Positions 7,151 through 14,001 of a stretch of DNA of 17,043 nt are shown here, in pieces. How positions within the stretch are numbered: the first letter of the stretch is position 1; every line of letters begins with the position of its first letter. The position numbers and the translations under genes are program-made. Source of the DNA: Deltaproteobacteria bacterium (GTDB lineage: Bacteria; Desulfobacterota; JAFDIG01); the NCBI GenBank assembly GCA_019308145.1, contig JAFDIG010000011.1:1-17043 (forward strand). Reading direction: 5' to 3'. The notes under the pieces were generated by a model. That model was given only the letters and a program-made list of their open reading frames with translations. It was not told the origin of the DNA and ran no database searches.

Positions 7151-7884
7151 TTGTCTTTCTCCTTTTTTGTTATTTTGATTGCTTCTTTTAGGTTTAAGCT
7201 GCCTTCATATAATGCTTTTCCTGTAATTACACCGATAAGTCCATCTTTTTCTAAAGGCAAAAGATTATGAATATCCTTTAAGGTAGATACACCACCAGCT
7301 ACAATAAGAGGAATATTAATCTCTTTTAACATATTTTGAATTGCTTTTATATTAACACCACTTTGCATACCATCTCGTAAAATATCTGTATATATTATCA
7401 CACCAACACCCCAATTTTCACATCTTTTTGCAACCTCGATAGCATCTATAGTTGTCTTTTCAACCCAACCTTTTATTGCCACTTTACCATCTTTTGCATC
7501 AATGGAAACAGCAATCCTTTGAGGATATTTTCTGCACAATCTTTTCACCATTTCTGGACTATTTATGGCTGCACTACCTATTATTATTCTGTTTATACCC
7601 ATGGAAAAAAAAGTCTCAACAAAAGACTCTTCTCTAATTCCACCACCTAACTCAACAGGGATTGAAACCCTTTCTAATATGGCTTTGATTGCATCAATGT
7701 TAACAGGATGACCTCTAAATGCACCATCCAAATCAACTACATGTAAAAATTCTGCACCTATTTCTTGCCATTTTAATGCCATTAAAGCAGGATCTTCAGA
7801 ATATATAGTTTCTTTTTCTGCCTTTCCTTGAGCAAGCCTTACACATTTTCCATCCTTTATATCAACAGCAGGTATAACAAGCAT
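7144..7884 (-). CDS. hisA: 1-(5-phosphoribosyl)-5-[(5-phosphoribosylamino)methylideneamino]imidazole-4-carboxamide isomerase HisA
   Basis: Isomerises ProFAR to PRFAR, the substrate of HisF. The 246-residue (beta/alpha)8 barrel starts MLVIPAVDIKDGKCVRL with catalytic Asp8. It has VVDLDGAFRG (49-58), the phosphate-binding ELGGGIRE (78-85), SIDAKDGKVAIKGW (127-140) with catalytic Asp129, YTDILRDGM (165-173) and IVAGGVS (194-200). An upstream in-frame ATG at 7938 would add 18 residues unlike any HisA; the ATG at 7884 is chosen because GGAGGA lies 6 bases upstream and the protein then begins at the family's usual position. It heads a five-gene minus-strand operon. Confidence 0.96.
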   Translation of the reverse strand: MLVIPAVDIKDGKCVRLAQGKAEKETIYSEDPALMALKWQEIGAEFLHVVDLDGAFRGHPVNIDAIKAILERVSIPVELGGGIREESFVETFFSMGINRIIIGSAAINSPEMVKRLCRKYPQRIAVSIDAKDGKVAIKGWVEKTTIDAIEVAKRCENWGVGVIIYTDILRDGMQSGVNIKAIQNMLKEINIPLIVAGGVSTLKDIHNLLPLEKDGLIGVITGKALYEGSLNLKEAIKITKKEKDKW

Positions 7885-7909
7885 TGATGTTCCTCCAAAT
7901 TTTTTAAAA

Positions 7910-7938
7910 AGAATAAAGTTTTTTTTGATTAAGGTCAA
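7910..7938 (-). promoter_or_regulatory. Candidate promoter of the hisA operon
   Basis: On the minus strand, TTGACC (7938-7933), 17-base spacer, TATTCT (7915-7910). The -35 matches 5 of 6 and the -10 matches 4 of 6. The start would fall near 7903, about 20 bases before the hisA ATG. A perfect TATAAT exists further upstream (7960-7955) but without a -35 box at the right distance. Confidence 0.4.
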
Positions 7939-8015
7939 CCTTTTCTTTACTTCTATTATACGATGATTTATGTTAAGATTATTAATAATTGTAATTCTTT
8001 AAAATTTGGTTTAAC

Positions 8016-8043
8016 TTGACACCTTCATGGTATTTTGTTAAAT
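8016..8043 (+). promoter_or_regulatory. Candidate promoter of the argS gene run
   Basis: TTGACA (8016-8021) is a perfect -35 box. The best -10 candidates are TTAAAT (8038-8043, 16-base spacer) or TAAATC one base later with a 17-base spacer, both imperfect. It lies about 90 bases upstream of the small Cys-motif gene. The leader to 8128 is AT-rich and shows no clear riboswitch or attenuator. Confidence 0.4.
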
Positions 8044-8128
8044 CCAGAGGCAACTATTTAATATTTTGAGTAAAAAGATTTATATTTTAGGTTATTTTTT
8101 AAGTTTTTAATTTAGTAGGTAAAAGGTG

Positions 8129-8305
8129 ATGGATATCAAAAGGACAATTTGTGCGATATGTGCATGGCGGAAGAATTGTAAAAAGAAATTTTCTATGACT
8201 GCAAACTCTCGCTGTGTTGATTTTGTAAGAGATTTAACTATACCAGAGGATAAAGAATTAGAAGAAAAAGAAACACATGAAAGAGAAAATAAAAAAGGTA
8301 GTTGA
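8129..8305 (+). CDS. Small Cys-motif protein (58 aa) overlapping argS
   Basis: A 58-residue frame that begins MDIKRTICAICAWRKNCKKK and continues with FSMTANSRCVDFVRDLTIPED. Cysteines 8, 11, 17 and 29 are spaced C-x2-C-x5-C-x11-C, with an aromatic-basic stretch (Trp13, Arg14, Lys15) between them, suggesting a small zinc- or iron-sulfur-binding fold; the charged tail (40-58) looks disordered. AGGT (8117-8120) lies 8 bases before ATG. The last 29 bases overlap the start of argS in another frame, and argS lacks a strong SD of its own, which suggests translational coupling. Short Cys-rich CAWR-type proteins occur as uncharacterised proteins in other bacteria to my recollection, but I cannot confirm a family. 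The function is unknown; regulation of argS or RNA binding is speculation. Confidence 0.6.
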   Translation: MDIKRTICAICAWRKNCKKKFSMTANSRCVDFVRDLTIPEDKELEEKETHERENKKGS

Positions 8306-9914
8306 GGAAGCAATTAAGAACCATTTCTCTTTTATTCCAGATTTCAATGTTGAGATAGCTAAAGAGGCAAAATTTGGAGATTTTGCAACAAATGCTGCCA
8401 TGGTTCTTGCAAAAAGAGAGAAAAAAGCCCCTAAAACAATAGCAAATGTTCTAATAGAAGAGATAAAAAAGAGAGATGATCTTTTTGAGAAGATAGAAGT
8501 TGCTGGACCAGGATTTATAAATCTTTTTCTTAAGAAGGAGGTTTTTCAGGAATATCTTAAGGAGATTGAAATTAATAAAAATTTTGCAAGAAATGATTAT
8601 TACTCAGGCAAAAAAATAATGGTGGAATTTGTTAGTGCAAACCCAACAGGTCCTCTTCATGTTGGCCACGGCAGAGGTGCAGTATTAGGAGATGTCCTAT
8701 CAAATATTTTAGCTGCTTCTGGTGCTAAAGTTTATCGTGAATATTATATAAATGATGCGGGAACTCAAATGACCCTGCTTGGTGAGTCAGTATTTGCCAG
8801 GTATATGGAATTATTTAAAAAGAATACAGCAGAGTTTGATAAAAGATATTATCAAGGAGAATATATAATAGAACTCGCTCAAAAAATAAAAGATAAATAT
8901 GGCTCTTCTTTTTTGGAAGAAGATAAAAAAAGGTTATCTTTTTTTACATCCTTTGCAAAAAAAGAGATAATGGATGGGATAAAAAAGGATCTTAATGATT
9001 TTGGTGTCTCTTTTGATAACTTTTTTAGCGAAAAAAGTTTATATGACAAAGGTAAGGTGCAGCAGGTTTTATTAAAGTTAAAAGAGAAAGGCTTTATTTA
9101 TGAAAAGGATGGCGCTATATGGTTTGCTTCTTCTCAGTTTGGAGATGATAAAGATCGTGTGCTAAAACGATCAGATGGAGAATATACATATTTTGCGACA
9201 GATATTGCATATCATGAAGATAAAGTTAAAAGGGATTTTGATATACTAATTGATATCTGGGGTGCTGATCATCATGGCTATGTAAGCAGATTAGAAGCTG
9301 CTTTAAATTGTTTAGGAGCTAAAGGAAAACTCAAAGTACTACTTTTGCAATTGGTAAATCTTATTAAAGGAGGGAAACCATTATCTATGAGCACCAGGGC
9401 AGGTCAGTTTACTACCTTACGTGAGGTAGTTGATGAAGTTGGCAAGGATGCTGCCCGTTTTATATTTTTAACTCGCAGACATGATTCCCCATTAGATTTT
9501 GACCTTGATCTTGCGAAGAAAAAGAGTATGGATAATCCTGTCTATTACGTTCAGTATGCTCATGCAAGGATATCCAGTATTAATCGTGAGGCAGAAAAAA
9601 GGAAGATATCTTTGCCTGAGGTAAATGATATAGATGTTAAACTTTTAAAGGAGGATGAAGAGATAAAAATCATTCGACAACTCTCTATCTATCCTGATCT
9701 GATTCTTTCTGTTAGTAAAATGATGGAACCTCATAGACTCACCTTTTACATGCAAGAGTTATCTTCAATGTTCCATAAATATTATAATAGTTATCGGGTC
9801 ATTCAAGATGACAAACCCCTTTCTATAGCTCGTTTATTTTTTGTAAATCAGATACGTCATGTTTTGGCTGATTGCCTTGGGTTATTAGGAGTTTCTGCTC
9901 CAAAGGAGATGTAA
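8277..9914 (+). CDS. argS: Arginyl-tRNA synthetase
   Basis: A class I aminoacyl-tRNA synthetase that charges tRNA-Arg with arginine using ATP. The 545 residues hold the N-terminal additional domain (about 1-105) that recognises the tRNA D-loop, then the Rossmann fold with ANPTGPLHVGHGRGA (121-135), whose HVGH is the HIGH motif. YINDAGTQ (157-164) and DIWGADHHGYVSR (326-338) are typical of ArgRS. The KMSKS equivalent is the degenerate MSTRAG (371-376), usual in this enzyme. The anticodon-binding DALR domain follows from about 420 (VYYVQYAHARISS). The start was set by the MKEKIKKVVEEAI helix. Its SD is weak and it lies inside the end of the 58-residue frame. The SPOR gene begins 1 base after its stop. 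Confidence 0.96.
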   Translation: MKEKIKKVVEEAIKNHFSFIPDFNVEIAKEAKFGDFATNAAMVLAKREKKAPKTIANVLIEEIKKRDDLFEKIEVAGPGFINLFLKKEVFQEYLKEIEINKNFARNDYYSGKKIMVEFVSANPTGPLHVGHGRGAVLGDVLSNILAASGAKVYREYYINDAGTQMTLLGESVFARYMELFKKNTAEFDKRYYQGEYIIELAQKIKDKYGSSFLEEDKKRLSFFTSFAKKEIMDGIKKDLNDFGVSFDNFFSEKSLYDKGKVQQVLLKLKEKGFIYEKDGAIWFASSQFGDDKDRVLKRSDGEYTYFATDIAYHEDKVKRDFDILIDIWGADHHGYVSRLEAALNCLGAKGKLKVLLLQLVNLIKGGKPLSMSTRAGQFTTLREVVDEVGKDAARFIFLTRRHDSPLDFDLDLAKKKSMDNPVYYVQYAHARISSINREAEKRKISLPEVNDIDVKLLKEDEEIKIIRQLSIYPDLILSVSKMMEPHRLTFYMQELSSMFHKYYNSYRVIQDDKPLSIARLFFVNQIRHVLADCLGLLGVSAPKEM

Positions 9915-9915
9915 A

Positions 9916-10620
9916 ATGGATGATTATTCCAAAATAATACAAAAAAAAGCAAAAAAAACAAAGATTGCTTTTTTCTTATTATCTATCTTTATTGTTTCAG
10001 GGCTTAGCTTTTTTATAGGAGTGATGGTTGGTAAAGAAGCAAAGGAGAAAGAGATCAAAAAAGAGTTGGTTTTAAAAAATTTTCTTCAAAAAAAGAATAA
10101 GATTGTAAAAAAGAAGACTCTTCCTACTGCCAAAAAGGAAGAAAAAGAGAAAAAAAAGGTTAAGCCTGAAAAGTCAGAAAAATCAAAGGATGTAAAATTT
10201 ACATTCTTTGAGAAGCTTCCAAAAGAGGAGAAGATAAAAGAAGAAACACTTTCTCCATCAGAAAAGAAAAAAGAGATTGAAAAGGAAAAAATCCCAGAAA
10301 AGAAAAGTATTACTGAAAAGAAAAAAGAGATAAAACCTTCTACTTCTTCTATACCATCAAGTAAAACAATAAAAAAAGCAGGGAAAATTTTTATAATACA
10401 AGTAGGAGCATTTAGGAATAAGAGTTGGGCAGATAAACTTACTCAAAAGTTAAAGCAAAAAGGGTATAATGCTTATATAAAAGATGTGAAATCTGGCAAC
10501 AATAAACATATGTATAAGGTACGGATTGGTTTTTTCAATAATTATACTGAAGCAATTCAAGTTAAAAATAATATTAAAGAGAAGGAAAAACTTGAAGCGA
10601 TCATTTTAAAAAAGGAATGA
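9916..10620 (+). CDS. SPOR-domain membrane protein
   Basis: A 234-residue protein with a short cytoplasmic N-terminus rich in Lys, one membrane segment (about 17-38), a long Lys/Glu-rich linker (40-150) and a C-terminal SPOR domain (about 156-234: KIFIIQVGAFRNKSWADKL, GYNAYIKDV, MYKVRIGFFNNYTEA). SPOR domains bind denuded glycan strands of septal peptidoglycan, so a role in cell division or wall remodelling is likely. The topology is inner membrane with linker and SPOR domain outside the cytoplasm. A small FTFFEKLP motif (95-102) in the linker is also found in other proteins of this type. AAAGGAG lies 7 bases before ATG. It directly follows argS and is followed by lepB after 13 bases. Confidence 0.88.
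   Translation: MDDYSKIIQKKAKKTKIAFFLLSIFIVSGLSFFIGVMVGKEAKEKEIKKELVLKNFLQKKNKIVKKKTLPTAKKEEKEKKKVKPEKSEKSKDVKFTFFEKLPKEEKIKEETLSPSEKKKEIEKEKIPEKKSITEKKKEIKPSTSSIPSSKTIKKAGKIFIIQVGAFRNKSWADKLTQKLKQKGYNAYIKDVKSGNNKHMYKVRIGFFNNYTEAIQVKNNIKEKEKLEAIILKKE
10261..10331 (+). repeat. 17-bp direct repeat inside the SPOR linker
   Basis: The 17-base unit GAAAAGAAAAAAGAGAT occurs at 10261-10277 and again at 10315-10331, coding EKKKEI twice in the disordered linker. It looks like a local duplication in low-complexity A-rich sequence, not a functional element. Confidence 0.4.
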
Positions 10621-10633
10621 GGTGATACTCTAA

Positions 10634-11281
10634 ATGAGTAAAAAACAGAAGAAAGAGGAGATTAAGCAAAAATCTGCATTAAGAGAGTATGTTGAAGCAA
10701 TCCTTATTGCACTTCTTATTGCACTTTTTATTCGTGAATATGTTGTTCAAGCCTTTAAGATCCCAACAGGTTCAATGGAAGATACACTGTTAGTAGGGGA
10801 TAGGATTTTAGTAAATAAGTTTATTTATGGGGTAAAGGTACCTTTTTCTGATTTAAAGGTATTTACTTATAGAAAACCAAAAAGAGATGAGATTATTGTT
10901 TTTATATATCCTAAGGATAGAACCAAAGATTTTATAAAAAGGGTTGTTGGGATAGGCGGAGATAAAGTAGAAGTAAAAAAGAAGATGCTTTACTTAAATG
11001 GGAGGCTAAAGAAAGATCCTTGGGAGGTACATAAAGAGAAATCCATCATACCACCTAATTTGCAGCCTCGTGATTATTTTGGGCCTATTTTAGTCCCTAA
11101 AGGGAAATTATTTGTCATGGGGGATAACAGAGATAGAAGTTTAGATAGCCGCTTTTGGGGGTTTGTTGACCTAAAAGATGTTAAAGGTAAGGCATTGATT
11201 ATCTATTTTTCTACTGAACCTTACTGGGAAACACATTTTTTAGGTGTTAGATGGGAAAGGATTGGTAAAATAATTAGATAA
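10634..11281 (+). CDS. lepB: Signal peptidase I
   Basis: A membrane-bound serine protease that removes signal peptides from exported proteins. The 215 residues have one N-terminal membrane segment (about 18-39), then the catalytic Ser47 in PTGSMEDTL (44-52) and the general base Lys102 in KRVVGIGGDKVEV (102-114). The family box MGDNRDRSLDSRFWG (162-176) follows. It is a single-membrane-span form. An AGGTGA SD overlaps the end of the SPOR gene. It is not the peptidase for the two lipoproteins further downstream, which need signal peptidase II (not in the window). Confidence 0.96.
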   Translation: MSKKQKKEEIKQKSALREYVEAILIALLIALFIREYVVQAFKIPTGSMEDTLLVGDRILVNKFIYGVKVPFSDLKVFTYRKPKRDEIIVFIYPKDRTKDFIKRVVGIGGDKVEVKKKMLYLNGRLKKDPWEVHKEKSIIPPNLQPRDYFGPILVPKGKLFVMGDNRDRSLDSRFWGFVDLKDVKGKALIIYFSTEPYWETHFLGVRWERIGKIIR

Positions 11282-11321
11282 GTCTAAAAAATAAGATGTA
11301 AATTAAGAAATTGGGGGATAT

Positions 11322-11870
11322 ATGTCTGATAATGATATTTTAGTTATGAATAAAAAAGGTGTTAAGCTATCAATAGCAAGGATTGCTTATCAAATTATTG
11401 AAGGAGCAAAGGATCTGGATACTCTTGTACTTATAGGGATACGAAAAGGAGGGGTCTATCTTGCAAGAAGAATAGCTCAAGAGATTAAAAAAATTGAGGG
11501 AGTTGAGCCTAAGGTTGGGGTACTTGATATTACACTTTACCGTGACGATTTAGACTCTAACAAACCGATTTTTCATAAAACTGAGATCCCTTTTTCAATA
11601 GATAAAAAAAGGGTTGTTCTTGTTGATGATGTTCTTTTTACTGGGCGCACTGTTAGGGCAGCATTAGATGGTTTAATGGCGGCAGGTAGGCCAAAATCTG
11701 TTAGCTTGGCTGTTCTTATTGATAGGGGAAATAGGGAGATGCCAATACAGGCTGACTACATTGGTAAGGTTGTTTTTACTTGCCCAGAGGATCATGTTGA
11801 AGTAGTTTTTGAGGAAGAAGAAGCAGAAGATCGTGTTTTTATAACGCGTAAGAAGGTAAGTGATCAATGA
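11322..11870 (+). CDS. pyrR: Bifunctional pyrimidine regulator / uracil phosphoribosyltransferase PyrR
   Basis: PyrR binds pyr mRNA leaders in a UMP-dependent way in many bacteria and also makes UMP from uracil and PRPP. The 182-residue type I phosphoribosyltransferase fold shows LVLIGIRKGGVYLARRIA (35-52), LDITLYRDDLD (68-78) and the PRPP-binding VVLVDDVLFTGRTVRAAL (98-115). The last part (YIGKVVF, HVEVVFEEEEAED) is also typical. GGGGG (11313-11317) provides the SD. No pyr biosynthetic genes and no visible PyrR-binding anti-antiterminator lie upstream here, so this copy may act on leaders elsewhere or mainly as a salvage enzyme. It overlaps the next gene by 4 bases (ATGA). Confidence 0.93.
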   Translation: MSDNDILVMNKKGVKLSIARIAYQIIEGAKDLDTLVLIGIRKGGVYLARRIAQEIKKIEGVEPKVGVLDITLYRDDLDSNKPIFHKTEIPFSIDKKRVVLVDDVLFTGRTVRAALDGLMAAGRPKSVSLAVLIDRGNREMPIQADYIGKVVFTCPEDHVEVVFEEEEAEDRVFITRKKVSDQ

Positions 11871-13087
11871 AAAGAAACCTCTTGATTACTAATGCGATTA
11901 TAGATGATAAAAAGCAAGATATACTCATAGAGAAAGGAAAGATTGTTCGTGTTGGAAGAATCTCTTCTTCAAGTGGAATTCATCTATTAGATGCTAACGG
12001 GAAAATAGTTCTCCCTGGATTTGTCAATATACACACACATCTTGATAAGGCTGATCTTATCAGTAGGATGAAACCTGAAGAGTTTGGAGGTACTTTAGAA
12101 CAAAATCGAGAGCTAATCAAAAAATTTAAGAAGAATTATACAAAAAAGGATATTAAAGATAGAGCAAAAAGAGTGATTACCGAAATGGTAGCTATGGGAA
12201 TTACTGCTATAAGAACCCATGTAGATGTGGATCCGATTTGTGGTCTTTTGCCAATGGAAGCATTGCTTGAATTACAAGAAGAGATCGACATAGTTGAGCT
12301 TCATCTTGTTGCTTTTCCTCAGCAAGGAGTTTTGAGTAATGAAAAAAGAGATCTTGTTGACAAGGCAGTTTCATTAGGGGCTAATTTAGTAGGAGGGCTT
12401 CCCCTTGTTGAGCATGATAGGGATGGATGGAGGAAACATATTGATCTGATATTTGATATTGCAGCTAAATATAATAAGGATATAGAAGTTCAGATTGATG
12501 AATCTAATGATCCTGATGATTTTGCCCTTCCTTTATTAGTAGAGAAAACTCTTGAAGCAAAATTTTATGGAAGAGTTACTGCTACTCATGTTATATCTTT
12601 ATCAAAAATAGAGGCAAAAGAAGCAAAAGAGATAATCGCAGCTATGAAAGAGGCTGGCATCAAGGTTATTGTTACTCCAAGTGCTAATCTTATCACACGC
12701 TTTCCAAATGATAAAAAGGTATGGGGATATAACAGTATTACACGAATAAAAGATCTTATTGATGCTGGGATAGAAGTTGCTATTGGAACTGATAATATTC
12801 GTGATCCATTTTTCCCTTTTGGAAATGGCTCAATGATTAGAGAGATTCATACCCTAATTGTTGCTACACGTATGACTACACCTAATGATATAGAAGAGGT
12901 CTTTAAAATGGCAACAATAAATGGGGCAAAAATGATGGGTCTTAATTATGGCATTTCAGAAGGGAAAAAAGGAGATATGGTTATTTTTGACACTGATACT
13001 TTAATAGGAATATTAAATAGTCCAGAAAAGATAAACTATGTTATAAAAGATGGAGAGATTATTTATGGAAGGGATGAGCGAAAATGA
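11867..13087 (+). CDS. Cytosine deaminase-like amidohydrolase (CodA family)
   Basis: A 406-residue cytosolic amidohydrolase-superfamily TIM barrel with N- and C-terminal beta-sandwich parts, closest in motif order to E. coli CodA, which deaminates cytosine to uracil. Visible equivalents are His56 and His58 in GFVNIHTHLD (CodA His61/His63), Gln152 in AFPQQG (CodA Gln156), Glu212 in QIDESND (CodA Glu217), His241 in ATHVISL (CodA His246) and Asp309 in GTDNIRDPFFPFGNG (CodA Asp313). Gln209 occupies the place of the metal ligand CodA His214, so metal binding or substrate may differ. The substrate could be cytosine or another cyclic amide or amine. It overlaps pyrR by 4 bases and the next gene by 23 bases, so all three are translated together. 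Confidence 0.85.
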   Translation: MKRNLLITNAIIDDKKQDILIEKGKIVRVGRISSSSGIHLLDANGKIVLPGFVNIHTHLDKADLISRMKPEEFGGTLEQNRELIKKFKKNYTKKDIKDRAKRVITEMVAMGITAIRTHVDVDPICGLLPMEALLELQEEIDIVELHLVAFPQQGVLSNEKRDLVDKAVSLGANLVGGLPLVEHDRDGWRKHIDLIFDIAAKYNKDIEVQIDESNDPDDFALPLLVEKTLEAKFYGRVTATHVISLSKIEAKEAKEIIAAMKEAGIKVIVTPSANLITRFPNDKKVWGYNSITRIKDLIDAGIEVAIGTDNIRDPFFPFGNGSMIREIHTLIVATRMTTPNDIEEVFKMATINGAKMMGLNYGISEGKKGDMVIFDTDTLIGILNSPEKINYVIKDGEIIYGRDERK

Positions 13088-13997
13088 AATAAATGAAATT
13101 GTTAAAAGATCAATAGATCTACATTTTCACATAGGACCAGATATTCTTCCTCGCAAATATGTTGTTGACGAACTGATCGATGAAGAGGAAGGAAAGATAG
13201 CTGGAATTGTTCTTAAATCTCATAGTTTTCCTACAATAACATCTATCCTTTCTGCTCAAAAGAGGAGAAAGTTTTCTTTAAAGCTATTTGGTTCTATTAC
13301 ATTAAACTATTTTATGGGCGGTTTTAATCCAAGCGCAATTTATGCTTCTGCAGTAATGTCCAAGGATTCTCCTATAATAGTTTGGTTTCCTACTGTGCAT
13401 GCGTGGAATCATTTAAAATATAACTATAGTGAATATGAGATCCCATTGGAATGGATAAAGGATGAGAAATTTAGACCAAGATTAAAGACAGAAATAAAGG
13501 CAATACGGGCAACAGAAGATATTAATAATCGCCTTTTTGAAAAATGTATAAAGGTTTTAAAGATGATAAAAAAGATGAATTGTATTCTTGCAACAGGACA
13601 TCTTTCATGGCAGGAATCTCAAGCATTAGCTATTGAGGCCCTTGAAATGGGTATAAAAGTTATAATTACTCATCCTAATCAAAAGGATATCTCAATGCCT
13701 TTAACAGTGCAAGAAGAGCTTGCGAGAAAAGGAGCTTTTATTGAACATTGCTATATTATGTATCTTGATAGAGATAATAAGGACGATTATCCATTAGATG
13801 AGATGGCTGACAAAATAAATAGGGTAGGGGCGGAACATTGTATAATCAGCTCTGATGCTGGCCAAATTAAAAATCCACCTCCAAGCCAGTCCCTTAAAGA
13901 ATTTGTAAAATTATTATCAAAGCATGGTATTACCCCTGCTCAATTTGAAAAAATGCTCGTAAAAAATCCTAAAAAACTGCTTAATCTGGAGGATTAA
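13065..13997 (+). CDS. DUF6282-like metal-dependent hydrolase
   Basis: A 310-residue soluble protein resembling DUF6282 proteins, a group without established function to my knowledge. The pattern is that of an amidohydrolase-like TIM barrel: His20-x-His22 in SIDLHFHIGPDILPRKY (16-32), KSHSF (51-55), HAWNH (112-116), His179 in ATGHLSW, His203 in ITHPNQ, EHCY (227-230) and Asp264 in SSDAGQ. These could form a divalent-metal site. An earlier ATG at 13050 is possible, but GGAGAG (13052-13057) sits 7 bases before the ATG at 13065, which I chose; an ATG at 13074 has no room for an SD. The gene overlaps the amidohydrolase by 23 bases and precedes the argH-like gene by 4 bases, suggesting a shared pathway. 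Confidence 0.75.
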   Translation: MEGMSENEINEIVKRSIDLHFHIGPDILPRKYVVDELIDEEEGKIAGIVLKSHSFPTITSILSAQKRRKFSLKLFGSITLNYFMGGFNPSAIYASAVMSKDSPIIVWFPTVHAWNHLKYNYSEYEIPLEWIKDEKFRPRLKTEIKAIRATEDINNRLFEKCIKVLKMIKKMNCILATGHLSWQESQALAIEALEMGIKVIITHPNQKDISMPLTVQEELARKGAFIEHCYIMYLDRDNKDDYPLDEMADKINRVGAEHCIISSDAGQIKNPPPSQSLKEFVKLLSKHGITPAQFEKMLVKNPKKLLNLED

Positions 13998-14001
13998 AAA
14001 G

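Noticed and set aside
7885..7938. A longer hisA start at 7938 adding 18 residues.
   Set aside because: The extra residues do not match HisA, the SD GGAGGA and the family start both favour 7884, and the proposed promoter -35 and -10 lie inside the extension.
10261..10331. Lys/Glu repeats in the SPOR protein as a possible frameshift or recent insertion.
   Set aside because: The frame is intact through the SPOR domain, and low-complexity charged linkers are normal in these proteins.
13050..13064. A start of the DUF6282-like gene at 13050.
   Set aside because: GGAGAG at 13052-13057 is placed to serve the ATG at 13065, and no SD serves 13050.
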